Source: Bacteroidota bacterium (GTDB lineage: Bacteria; Bacteroidota; Bacteroidia; Cytophagales; Cyclobacteriaceae). From it: a stretch of 64,000 nt of DNA. The position numbers and the translations under genes were made by a program. This document shows positions 33,007 through 40,722 of the stretch, piece after piece (the first letter of the stretch is position 1; every line of letters starts with the position of its first letter). Where the stretch lies: contig JAEYWY010000026.1 in the NCBI GenBank assembly GCA_023428695.1, positions 248,001 to 312,000 of the forward strand, given 5' to 3'. The notes under the pieces are model-generated. The model was not told the DNA's origin, ran no database searches, and was given only the letters and a program-made list of their open reading frames with translations.

Positions 33007-34122
33007 ATGAAGACGGTAGCAATTGTGGGCGGTGGAATCGGCGGACTATTAACGTCGATACAACTCGTCAAAGCGGGGATACGCTGCCAACTTTTTGAAA
33101 AGAAGCGGTATCCATTTCACCGTGTATGTGGGGAATATATATCCAATGAGGCCGTTCCATTCCTCGAATCGCAGGGTCTTTTTCCACACCAATTCAATCC
33201 TCCACGAATCACCCGTTTTCAACTCAGCTCAATAGCCGGGAAACAACAAGTCCTTCCCCTCGATCTCGGCGGATTCGGAATAAGCCGGTATTCTTTCGAC
33301 AACTTCCTGTGTCAGCAGGCAATAAGGGCCGGGGTTGAAGTCGAGGTTGACGCTTCAGTGGAGCGAATCGAATTCGACAATAAAACCTTTCGTGTTCACG
33401 TCAACAAATCGGTCCACGAATTTGATGTCGTAGTCGGTGCATTCGGAAAGCGATCGAACATCGATGTTAAGATGAACCGCGACTTCGTTAAGAAACGTTC
33501 GCCTTATGTAGGTATCAAATATCATATCCGAACTAATCACCCCGGTGATGTGATTGCCCTTCACAATTTCCCGGGCGGATACTGCGGACTTAGTAACGTT
33601 GAGGAAGGTAAATCCAACTTATGTTACCTGGTTCATCGCGACAAGCTAAAAGAGATTGGAAGTATTCCGAAGCTGGAGACCGAAGTGTTGTGCAGGAACC
33701 CGTTCCTTTCGGACATTTTCAGGGAATCCGAATTCCTCTTCGACAGGCCAGAAACGATTAACGAAATTTCCTTTGAGAATAAAGCCCCGATTGAGCATCA
33801 CATGCTCCTGGTCGGCGACTCATCCGGAATGATCGCGCCGCTGTGCGGGAATGGCATGGCTATGGCGATGCGGGCGTCGCGACTCGCTTCGGAATTCATC
33901 AGACGCTTCTGCACTGATGTGAATTATTCCCGGGCTCAACTTGAGCACGACTACACGAGGGCGTGGCGAAACAGTTTTCAGACACGACTGTGGGCGGGTC
34001 GGCAATTGCAAAGGCTTTTCGGATCGGAAACAGCATCTGCTCTGGCAGTTAACCTTGCAATCTACGCACGCCCTGTGGCGAAGGCGATAATGAGAAATAC
34101 GCACGGCAAGCCGTTTGACTGA
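33007..34122 (+). CDS. FAD-dependent oxidoreductase (geranylgeranyl-reductase/monooxygenase type)
   Basis: A 371-residue flavoprotein of the PHBH superfamily: FAD dinucleotide motif VAIVGGGIGGLLTSIQL (residues 4-20), the CGEYIS segment after RVCG typical of geranylgeranyl-reductase-like enzymes, and the second FAD motif LLVGDSSGMIAPLCGNGMAMAM. Members reduce isoprenoid double bonds or hydroxylate aromatic rings. In type III PKS loci of this phylum such a flavoprotein commonly accompanies the PKS and a methyltransferase, which supports an oxidative tailoring role. It is first in the + direction, behind a leader with two hairpins. Confidence 0.83.
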   Translation: MKTVAIVGGGIGGLLTSIQLVKAGIRCQLFEKKRYPFHRVCGEYISNEAVPFLESQGLFPHQFNPPRITRFQLSSIAGKQQVLPLDLGGFGISRYSFDNFLCQQAIRAGVEVEVDASVERIEFDNKTFRVHVNKSVHEFDVVVGAFGKRSNIDVKMNRDFVKKRSPYVGIKYHIRTNHPGDVIALHNFPGGYCGLSNVEEGKSNLCYLVHRDKLKEIGSIPKLETEVLCRNPFLSDIFRESEFLFDRPETINEISFENKAPIEHHMLLVGDSSGMIAPLCGNGMAMAMRASRLASEFIRRFCTDVNYSRAQLEHDYTRAWRNSFQTRLWAGRQLQRLFGSETASALAVNLAIYARPVAKAIMRNTHGKPFD

Positions 34123-34183
34123 AATCGATTTTGCCTCTCCCTTTTTTAGTCCTATCTTCCAATCGTTCTTAACTAACCACGCC

Positions 34184-35176
34184 ATGAACAACGAAAATAA
34201 CAGGAGAGATTTCATCAAGTCCCTTGGATTGATAACATTCGGTGCAGCTGCCGGAACATCATTCCTTTCTTCATGCACTAACAAAGGATCTGAAAGCGCT
34301 GGCACAGCAGACTCAACGTCGACAACCTCGTTGAACGCGGGTGCACTCTTCTTCAAAATTTCCCTTGCAGAATGGTCCCTGAATAAGGCTCTTTTCGGAG
34401 GGCAACTGACGAATCTTGATTTTCCTGCTAAGGCGAAAAACGATTTCGGAGTTTCTGCAGTAGAATACGTGAATCAGTTTTTCATGGATAAGGCCAAAGA
34501 TCAGGCTTATCTCGCAGAACTCAAGAAACGCTGTGACGATAACGGAGTGACTAGTGTACTCATTATGTGTGACGGAGAGGGAAACCTTGGTGAACTTGAT
34601 CAAAAGAAGCGCAACGAAGCTGTAGAGAATCACAAGAAGTGGGTCGAAGCAGCGAAGTTTCTCGGTTGCCATTCGATTCGCGTGAATGCTTATGGCGAAG
34701 GTTCAGCTGAAGAGGTTGCAGCAGCAGCAACGGAAGGGCTACGTATGTTGTCGGAATTTGCCAAACCGGTTGGCATCAATGTGATTGTGGAAAACCATGG
34801 CAGCTACTCATCGAACGGACAATGGCTTGCGTCCGTGATCAGCAAAACAGGCATGGACAATTGCGGAACACTTCCCGACTTCGGGAATTTCTGTATCAAA
34901 CGCGGCGAAGGATACGCCTGCATGGAAGAATACGACAGATATCAGGGTGTTAAAGAGATGATGCCGTACGCGAAAGGCGTAAGCGCAAAGGCAAATAACT
35001 TTGATGAGAGCGGGAACTGCGTTGAAACGGACTACATAAAGATGTTGCAGGTTGCGAAAGACGCAGGGTACAACGGTTACATAGGGATCGAATACGAAGG
35101 CAGTAAACTTTCCGAGGAGGAAGGAATTCGTGCTACGAAGACACTGCTCGAACGCGCTGGCGCGCAGATCAGTTGA
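34184..35176 (+). CDS. Sugar phosphate isomerase/epimerase-like TIM-barrel lipoprotein
   Basis: A 330-residue protein of the xylose-isomerase-like AP-endonuclease-2 barrel family. The N-terminus has a twin-arginine-like start RRDFIK (residues 7-12), a hydrophobic stretch and a lipobox FLSSC (Cys31), so it is exported, perhaps folded through Tat. The barrel shows metal-binding segments: VIVENHGSYSSNG, LPDFGNF, AKGVSAKAN and YIGIEYEG near the end. Members act on sugars or inositols, but the substrate is unknown. I start at ATG 34184, not at the longer 34115 form. Its stop abuts the UbiA stop at TGATCA. Confidence 0.83.
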   Translation: MNNENNRRDFIKSLGLITFGAAAGTSFLSSCTNKGSESAGTADSTSTTSLNAGALFFKISLAEWSLNKALFGGQLTNLDFPAKAKNDFGVSAVEYVNQFFMDKAKDQAYLAELKKRCDDNGVTSVLIMCDGEGNLGELDQKKRNEAVENHKKWVEAAKFLGCHSIRVNAYGEGSAEEVAAAATEGLRMLSEFAKPVGINVIVENHGSYSSNGQWLASVISKTGMDNCGTLPDFGNFCIKRGEGYACMEEYDRYQGVKEMMPYAKGVSAKANNFDESGNCVETDYIKMLQVAKDAGYNGYIGIEYEGSKLSEEEGIRATKTLLERAGAQIS

Positions 35177-36103
35177 TCACTGAAATACCTGGATCACGTT
35201 CGTGTGATCCAGAAAAAAATAGACAAAAAATGCACTCATGCATGTGGCCGAGATGAAATTCAGCCACATCGCGTGCGTGTAGTCAGCTGTTGACTCATCG
35301 CGAACCACGCGAATAGCCCAAATCAGGAAGTACAGTACAACCGGTGCAAGAAACAGCGGAAATGCTATCGCATAGTCAGGGCTGAAGAAGTGAATGAAAT
35401 AAAGCATGAATCCTGCTGTTACAAGGGCGAACATTGCACCCGCAAAAAGAAATGTGCCCTGGATTCCCAGCATGATGCTGAACGTCCTGTCACCGCGCGC
35501 GCTGTCTTCCGCATGCTGATACACTTGCGTAATTGGGTAGTTCGCCCAAAGCATTCCGCTTGCCAGTATGCCAGCCCAGATTACTTCCGGAACAATCGCG
35601 CTATCAAGCGGGAATTTGTTGATTCCCACGTAGCACATTACAATGGAAAAGAAACCCTGAAAAAGTCCGGTGATCAACCAACCGGTAATGGCATACCTTT
35701 TTATTCGTATTGACGGATGACTATAAGCCTTTGATACTACCCCATAGACGAAAAGCATCAGCGCGAACGTGAGGTTAATCAGGACCAGGCCGAGGACGAT
35801 CGCGATCAGGTCAAAAAGCAGCGAGAGATAGTAAAGACCTTTTTTCACCGGAGGCGGATTCTTCAAACCGCCGATACTGCCTTCGTCTTTATCAAAGTAA
35901 CTGTTATACCCGTTGCTTGCAGGGTAAAGGAGGAAGTGAATAATTATAAATGACCATAAGATGGTATGCCCCGTAAAATTTGGCGATACAGCCAGGCTGA
36001 AAAGATAAACCGGCAACAAAAAGTATGAGAATGGTATCCGAAGATGCAGCCAGGATGATGCGGAAAACATGGTGTGTGACGGGTGATTAACAAAGCTAGC
36101 CAT
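35177..36103 (-). CDS. UbiA-family prenyltransferase
   Basis: A 308-residue integral membrane protein with about eight or nine helices. It has modified Asp-rich motifs: NGYNSYFDKDEGSIGG in place of NDxxDxxxD, and YQHAEDSARGDRTFSIMLG in place of the second DxxxD. UbiA enzymes attach isoprenoid chains to aromatic or other acceptors. It lies back to back with the type III PKS gene (39 bases between starts), which makes a prenylated polyketide product plausible. It could instead serve quinone or another lipid pathway. The start could be ATG 36103 or the internal ATG at 36070. Confidence 0.82.
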   Translation of the reverse strand: MASFVNHPSHTMFSASSWLHLRIPFSYFLLPVYLFSLAVSPNFTGHTILWSFIIIHFLLYPASNGYNSYFDKDEGSIGGLKNPPPVKKGLYYLSLLFDLIAIVLGLVLINLTFALMLFVYGVVSKAYSHPSIRIKRYAITGWLITGLFQGFFSIVMCYVGINKFPLDSAIVPEVIWAGILASGMLWANYPITQVYQHAEDSARGDRTFSIMLGIQGTFLFAGAMFALVTAGFMLYFIHFFSPDYAIAFPLFLAPVVLYFLIWAIRVVRDESTADYTHAMWLNFISATCMSAFFVYFFLDHTNVIQVFQ

Positions 36104-36142
36104 TTTAGGTTTTAAAATGCGTATTTTACATTACCCGAACAG

Positions 36143-37246
36143 ATGAGTTACATTACTTCGATCGGTACCGCGAATCCTGCCAATCGTTTTGAGCAGCGGC
36201 AGCTCGCAGAATTCATGGTGCAGGTTATGCATGCCGATGAGTTTCAGTCACGGAAGATCCGAACCGTCTTTCGGGCAAGTGGCATTGAGGCCAGGCATTC
36301 TGTTCTCGAAGACTATGGCCGTACTGAAAACTTTGAAATTTATCCAAACAACGGCGATGCAAACTTTCCCCGAACGCAGGCACGCATGCAGCTTTACCGG
36401 CAGCATGCATTGCCATTGACGATAGCAGCGGTCGATGACCTTTGCGCTTCACGCCCGGATTTCAATATCAAAGAAATTACTCACCTTGTAGTTGTATCGT
36501 GTACCGGGATGTATGCACCCGGCCTGGACATTGACCTCATCAAACACTTCGGACTTTCGACAGCGACGGAAAGAACGTGCATAAACTTCATGGGGTGTTA
36601 TGCAGCCTTCAACGGACTTAAATCCGCCGATGCGATCTGTAAAGCGAATTCCGGCGCCAGGGTATTGGTCGTGTGTACCGAGTTGTGCAGCCTTCATTTT
36701 CAGCCGGACGCAAATGACGACAACATCCTGGCGAATGCACTCTTCGGGGACGGCGCGGCAGCTATACTTGTAGAAGGGAAATCTGATCGTCAGCGAAAGT
36801 TATCCATCGAACAATTTCACAGCGATCTTGCCCTTAACGGCGAAAACGACATGGCCTGGTCGATATCGGATTTCGGTTTCGAAATGCGACTGTCGTCGTA
36901 CGTCCCAGATTTACTGAGACGCGAGATCAGCCGATTCATCGACAACCTGTTGGCGAAGCTTCAGATCTCCCGTGACGCAATTCGCCATTTTGCATTTCAC
37001 CCCGGAGGAAAAAAAATTCTGGAGGCAATTGAAAACGAGTTGAAACTTGATCCGGATCGAAACGCGTTTTCGTATTCGGTACTTCGCCGGTTTGGAAACA
37101 TGTCCAGCCCAACCGTTGTATTCGTACTGCGCGATATCTTCGACCAGCTGACGGAGGCTGATCACAATGCATGGATATTGTCCGCCGCATTTGGTCCGGG
37201 ACTTGCGCTCGAGAGCGTGCTATTAAAAGCGATGACGCATGCCTGA
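36143..37246 (+). CDS. Type III polyketide synthase (chalcone/stilbene synthase family)
   Basis: A 367-residue homodimeric ketosynthase that extends a starter CoA with malonyl-CoA and cyclises the chain. The catalytic triad is complete: Cys152 in NFMGCYAAFNG, His286 in AFHPGGKKIL and Asn319 in RFGNMSSPTVVF. Bacterial relatives make alkylresorcinols, alkylpyrones or dihydroxyphenyl compounds. The downstream methyltransferase overlaps it by 8 bases, and a flavoprotein and a UbiA enzyme are nearby. The starter and chain length cannot be read from sequence. The upstream 39-base gap with UbiA must hold both promoters. Confidence 0.92.
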   Translation: MSYITSIGTANPANRFEQRQLAEFMVQVMHADEFQSRKIRTVFRASGIEARHSVLEDYGRTENFEIYPNNGDANFPRTQARMQLYRQHALPLTIAAVDDLCASRPDFNIKEITHLVVVSCTGMYAPGLDIDLIKHFGLSTATERTCINFMGCYAAFNGLKSADAICKANSGARVLVVCTELCSLHFQPDANDDNILANALFGDGAAAILVEGKSDRQRKLSIEQFHSDLALNGENDMAWSISDFGFEMRLSSYVPDLLRREISRFIDNLLAKLQISRDAIRHFAFHPGGKKILEAIENELKLDPDRNAFSYSVLRRFGNMSSPTVVFVLRDIFDQLTEADHNAWILSAAFGPGLALESVLLKAMTHA

Positions 37247-37949
37247 TTTCAGCGATCGGTCTGCGGAACCTGAAATCATGGACGACCTGAACTGCGATGG
37301 TGAGGTTGTCTTTCAAACACTTCGTGAACTGGAATTCATCAACAAATGGCTCGGCGGCAATGCCGTAACCATCAGTGCACTCGATGCGCTCACGAAAAAG
37401 ATCAAGGATGGGAGTCCGCTGCGTATTGCAGATCTCGGATGCGGCAGCGGCGAAATGTTGCGGATCATCGCGACCTGGGCAGCGAGGAAAAGAATTGCAG
37501 TGCAGTTGACGGGCATCGATGCAAACCCAAACATAATTGCATACGCAGCGCGGAATCTGGAAGACCTTCCGGATGTCAATCTTCACACAATGGATATTTT
37601 CTCCCCTGAATTCAAACCCGGAGATTTTGACATTGTGATCGGAACGCTTCTATTTCACCATTTCACAGAACCGGAACTGATCACATTTTTTTCACGGATA
37701 CGTAGCAGTGGTACGAAACACCTCATCATAAACGATATCCACCGCCATTTCCTGGCGTATCATTCGATCCGGACCCTGACCCGGCTCTTTTCGGCATCGT
37801 CTATGGTAAAATATGATGCGCCGCTATCTGTACTGAGGGCATTTTCGCGGGTAGAGCTTGAAGAAATCCTGCGGAAGTCGGGATTTTCCGCATACCGGAT
37901 TCATTGGAAGTGGGCGTTTCGGTGGCAGGTGGTTACGGGTATCTGGTAA
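37239..37949 (+). CDS. SAM-dependent methyltransferase, PKS-linked
   Basis: A 236-residue class I methyltransferase: motif I IADLGCGSGEMLRI (residues about 63-76), motif II TGIDANPNIIAYA, and motif post-II DFDIVIGTLLFHHFTEPELI. The C-terminus has a hydrophobic and basic helix set (SIRTLTRLFSASS, HWKWAFRWQV) that could contact membrane lipids. The 8-base overlap with the type III PKS points to translational coupling and to a PKS product as substrate, most likely for ring C- or O-methylation. The exact position is unknown. Confidence 0.86.
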   Translation: MPDFSDRSAEPEIMDDLNCDGEVVFQTLRELEFINKWLGGNAVTISALDALTKKIKDGSPLRIADLGCGSGEMLRIIATWAARKRIAVQLTGIDANPNIIAYAARNLEDLPDVNLHTMDIFSPEFKPGDFDIVIGTLLFHHFTEPELITFFSRIRSSGTKHLIINDIHRHFLAYHSIRTLTRLFSASSMVKYDAPLSVLRAFSRVELEEILRKSGFSAYRIHWKWAFRWQVVTGIW

Positions 37950-38006
37950 GGAAGGTTTTTATGGCACAATTTTTAGTACCTTAGTCGGGAGCAATATTCA
38001 ATTATC

Positions 38007-38564
38007 ATGCGCATACTTAATGGACTATTCCTACTGGGAATCTTCGCGATCGTCATCGCGTGTTCTTCGAAACCGTATGGATCTAAAGTGAAAGAACCTT
38101 TCCGCGGAAATGCCTATGAATCGAATAACCGGTTTTGGCGCGCTACCGGAAAGGGAGAAAGTTCAAAAGACAATATCGCGCGAAGTAAGGCGGATATCGA
38201 CGCGAAGGCGCAGCTCGCGGGTCAGGTGAACACCACCATGAAACAGGTCGCAGATCAATACCTCGGGCAGACTGAAAATGAAAGGGCCGCTGATGTGGCG
38301 GATAAATTTCAAAGTCTTGTACGCCAGGTTATGAATACGGAAATCAGTGACCTCAGAAAAATCGGGGAGCAAAAATACCTGAATGAAAAGAGCGGCGAAT
38401 ACACGGTGTTCATTGCGTACGAAATCAAGAAGAACGCGATGCTTCGGTTTATGAAGAAACAGGCCAAAGTCGACAAGACCATTGATGAACGTCAGCGTGC
38501 AGTGATCGAAGAGATCATCGATAAGGAATTGGAGAAAGCTGATCAGGCTGACGCTGATGACTAG
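38007..38564 (+). CDS. LPP20-like lipoprotein
   Basis: A 185-residue lipoprotein with SPII signal (GIFAIVIAC, Cys19). The mature protein has the LPP20/FlgP-like pattern: RFWRATGKGESSKDNIARSKADIDAKAQLA, a middle helix with Asp/Lys repeats, and GEYTVFIAYEIKKN, then an acidic coiled-coil end. Relatives form outer-membrane-associated multimers; their role here is unknown. It is followed by a strong hairpin at 38601-38624 and converges on htpG. Confidence 0.78.
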   Translation: MRILNGLFLLGIFAIVIACSSKPYGSKVKEPFRGNAYESNNRFWRATGKGESSKDNIARSKADIDAKAQLAGQVNTTMKQVADQYLGQTENERAADVADKFQSLVRQVMNTEISDLRKIGEQKYLNEKSGEYTVFIAYEIKKNAMLRFMKKQAKVDKTIDERQRAVIEEIIDKELEKADQADADD

Positions 38565-38600
38565 AACAGTGTAAAGTTTACATAAAGTGTTGGAAACAGT

Positions 38601-38624
38601 GAAGGCCACCTTCGGGTGGCCTTC
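38601..38624. terminator. Bidirectional hairpin between the LPP20-like gene and htpG
   Basis: GAAGGCCACC, tetraloop TTCG, GGTGGCCTTC: a perfect 10-bp stem with an extra-stable UUCG loop in the plus-strand RNA. It lies between convergent genes, 36 bases after one stop and 27 after the other. The T-tracts are weak on both sides. Confidence 0.65.
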
Positions 38625-38651
38625 GTCATCTATCACGATTCCTCAAATTTC

Positions 38652-40559
38652 CTAAGACACCAGTTCAACGCTGCGCTTGATAAAGTTTGTGAGATCAGCG
38701 CCCGTAAGCATGTTCTGCGAAAGCAATGCAAGATCGCATGCCTGTTTTGCAAGCTTCACCTTGTGATCTTCGCTTTCCGCCTTCAGGATCTTTTGAATGA
38801 TTCCGTGGTTTGCGTTCACCGCCATGCTGAAGTTATCCGGCATAGAACCCATGAATGCATAGCCACCCCCTCCGGTTTTCGCCATGTCCTTCATACGACG
38901 CATGAATTCACTCATCGTAATCACAACAGGCAGGTCGTCCGGAGAAAGTGATTCGACACTCACATGGAACGACTTATTGTTAATGGCTTTTTCGAAAATC
39001 GATTTTACCTGTTCTTCCTCTTCCTTGTTTAACACACTTTCGATCTTCGAATCCGTATCAACAAGCTTGTCAGCCGTTTCGCTGTCCACACGTTTCAGGT
39101 GTGTCTTCTCGAGTTTTTGTTCGAGCGTGTTGATGAAGTGGCTGTCGAGTATTCCGTCGAATAACAAGATGTCATAACCTTTTGCCTTTGCGCCCTGGAT
39201 GTAGCTGTCCTGCTTGCCGGCATCAGATGAATAAACATAAATGACCTGGCCATCTTTATCTGTCTGCAACGGGGAAACCTTGTCTTTGTATTCGGGAAAT
39301 GAGAAGTATTGCTTGTCAACGTTTTTGAACAGCGCGAAATCTTTCGCCTTTTCGTAGAACTTCTCGTCGCTGATCATTCCATACTTCACGAAGATGTTGA
39401 TGTCGTCCCATTTCTTTTCGAAATCCGCGCGATCCTTCTTATACAGTTCCTGCAGTTTATCGGCGACCTTGCGGGTGATATGTTGACTGATCTTCTTCAC
39501 GTTTGCATCGCTCTGCAGGTAGCTTCGCGAAACGTTCAACGGAATGTCAGGAGAGTCAAGTACCCCGTGAAGCAGCATAAGAAAATCCGGCACCACATCC
39601 TTTACCTCATCGGTAATAAACACCTGGCGGGAATACAGCTGAATTTTGTTTTTCTGAAGTTCGAAGTCGTTTTTTACTTTCGGGAAGTATAACACGCCTG
39701 TGAGGTTGAACGGGTAATCTACGTTGAGGTGGATCCAGAAGAGCGGATCATCGGAGAATGGATACAGTTCCTTATAGAATTTCAGGTAGTCCTCATCTTT
39801 AAGTTCCGACGGCGATTTCGTCCAGATGGGCGAAGGATTATTGATTATCCGGTCTTTCTTTTCGGTCTTGAATTTCGGCTTGCCTTCTTCGTCGACGCCA
39901 TCTTCTACGCTTTCATCCTGGGTTCCAAACTTGATTTCAACCGGAAGGAATTTGCAATATTTTTCGAGTATGCCCTTGATACGCCACTCGTCAAGGAACT
40001 CTTCGGAATCCTTGTTGATATGAAGGACTACGTCCGTACCACGCTCTTTGCGCGATGCCGGCGCGAGAACAAATTCGGTGGAGCCATCGCATTCCCAATG
40101 AGCAGCTTCGCTTTCCGCCGCCTTAAACGATCTTGAAAGAATCTCGACCTTATCAGCAACCATGAAGGCCGAATAAAATCCGAGGCCGAACTTTCCAATG
40201 ATGTCTTTTGCGTCGCCCTTGTCCTTGAACTTCTCAACGAATTCGGCCGCACCCGAAAAAGCAATCTGGTTGATGTATTTTTTAATTTCGTCGGCGGTCA
40301 TACCGAGACCGCGGTCGCTGACGGTAATAGTCTTTTTATCCTTATCGAAACTCACCTCGATTCGCAGGTCACCCAGTTCGCCGTCAAACTCGCCCAATGC
40401 GGAAAGTTTCCTGAGCTTCTGGGTTGCATCTACTGCATTGGAAACCAACTCCCGGAGGAAGATTTCATGGTCGGAATAGAGGAATTTCTTGATGATCGGG
40501 AAGATATTTTCAGTATGTATGCTGATCGACCCTTTTTCTTTCTCAACGGTTTCTGCCAT
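38652..40559 (-). CDS. htpG: Chaperone HtpG (Hsp90)
   Basis: ATP-dependent cytosolic chaperone of 635 residues. The N-terminal GHKL ATPase domain shows IFLRELVSNAVDATQKL, VSDRGLGMTADEI and IGKFGLGFYSAFMV; the middle domain has the client-binding PIWTKSPSEL and the catalytic arginine segment LNVSRSYLQ; the C-terminal dimerisation domain ends with FIKRSVELVS. Family length. It has 163 bases upstream in which I see no HrcA/CIRCE box and no clear -7 box. Confidence 0.96.
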   Translation of the reverse strand: MAETVEKEKGSISIHTENIFPIIKKFLYSDHEIFLRELVSNAVDATQKLRKLSALGEFDGELGDLRIEVSFDKDKKTITVSDRGLGMTADEIKKYINQIAFSGAAEFVEKFKDKGDAKDIIGKFGLGFYSAFMVADKVEILSRSFKAAESEAAHWECDGSTEFVLAPASRKERGTDVVLHINKDSEEFLDEWRIKGILEKYCKFLPVEIKFGTQDESVEDGVDEEGKPKFKTEKKDRIINNPSPIWTKSPSELKDEDYLKFYKELYPFSDDPLFWIHLNVDYPFNLTGVLYFPKVKNDFELQKNKIQLYSRQVFITDEVKDVVPDFLMLLHGVLDSPDIPLNVSRSYLQSDANVKKISQHITRKVADKLQELYKKDRADFEKKWDDINIFVKYGMISDEKFYEKAKDFALFKNVDKQYFSFPEYKDKVSPLQTDKDGQVIYVYSSDAGKQDSYIQGAKAKGYDILLFDGILDSHFINTLEQKLEKTHLKRVDSETADKLVDTDSKIESVLNKEEEEQVKSIFEKAINNKSFHVSVESLSPDDLPVVITMSEFMRRMKDMAKTGGGGYAFMGSMPDNFSMAVNANHGIIQKILKAESEDHKVKLAKQACDLALLSQNMLTGADLTNFIKRSVELVS

Positions 40560-40677
40560 AGTATTCAGGTTTGATAGTTCACAAAATTTGACAACTGCGG
40601 CTCTTCAAATATTGTTCCGCTTATAAAAAATGTCAGGATGGCAGGATTTGAATGACGGACACCTATCGCGTGGTGCG

Positions 40678-40713
40678 AAAAAAAGACAGGCGGGCTATTG
40701 ATCTGCCCGCCTG
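40678..40713 (-). terminator. Rho-independent terminator of the S9 peptidase gene
   Basis: CAGGCGGGC (40687-40695) pairs with GCCCGCCTG (40705-40713). On the minus strand the stem is followed by TCTTTTTTT, and it begins 10 bases after the stop of the peptidase gene. This is a strong intrinsic terminator. Confidence 0.88.
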
Positions 40714-40722
40714 CCGGTTGTG

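Noticed and set aside
40560..40722. Heat-shock element upstream of htpG
   Set aside because: No TTAGCACTC/GAGTGCTAA pair and no clear -7 box.
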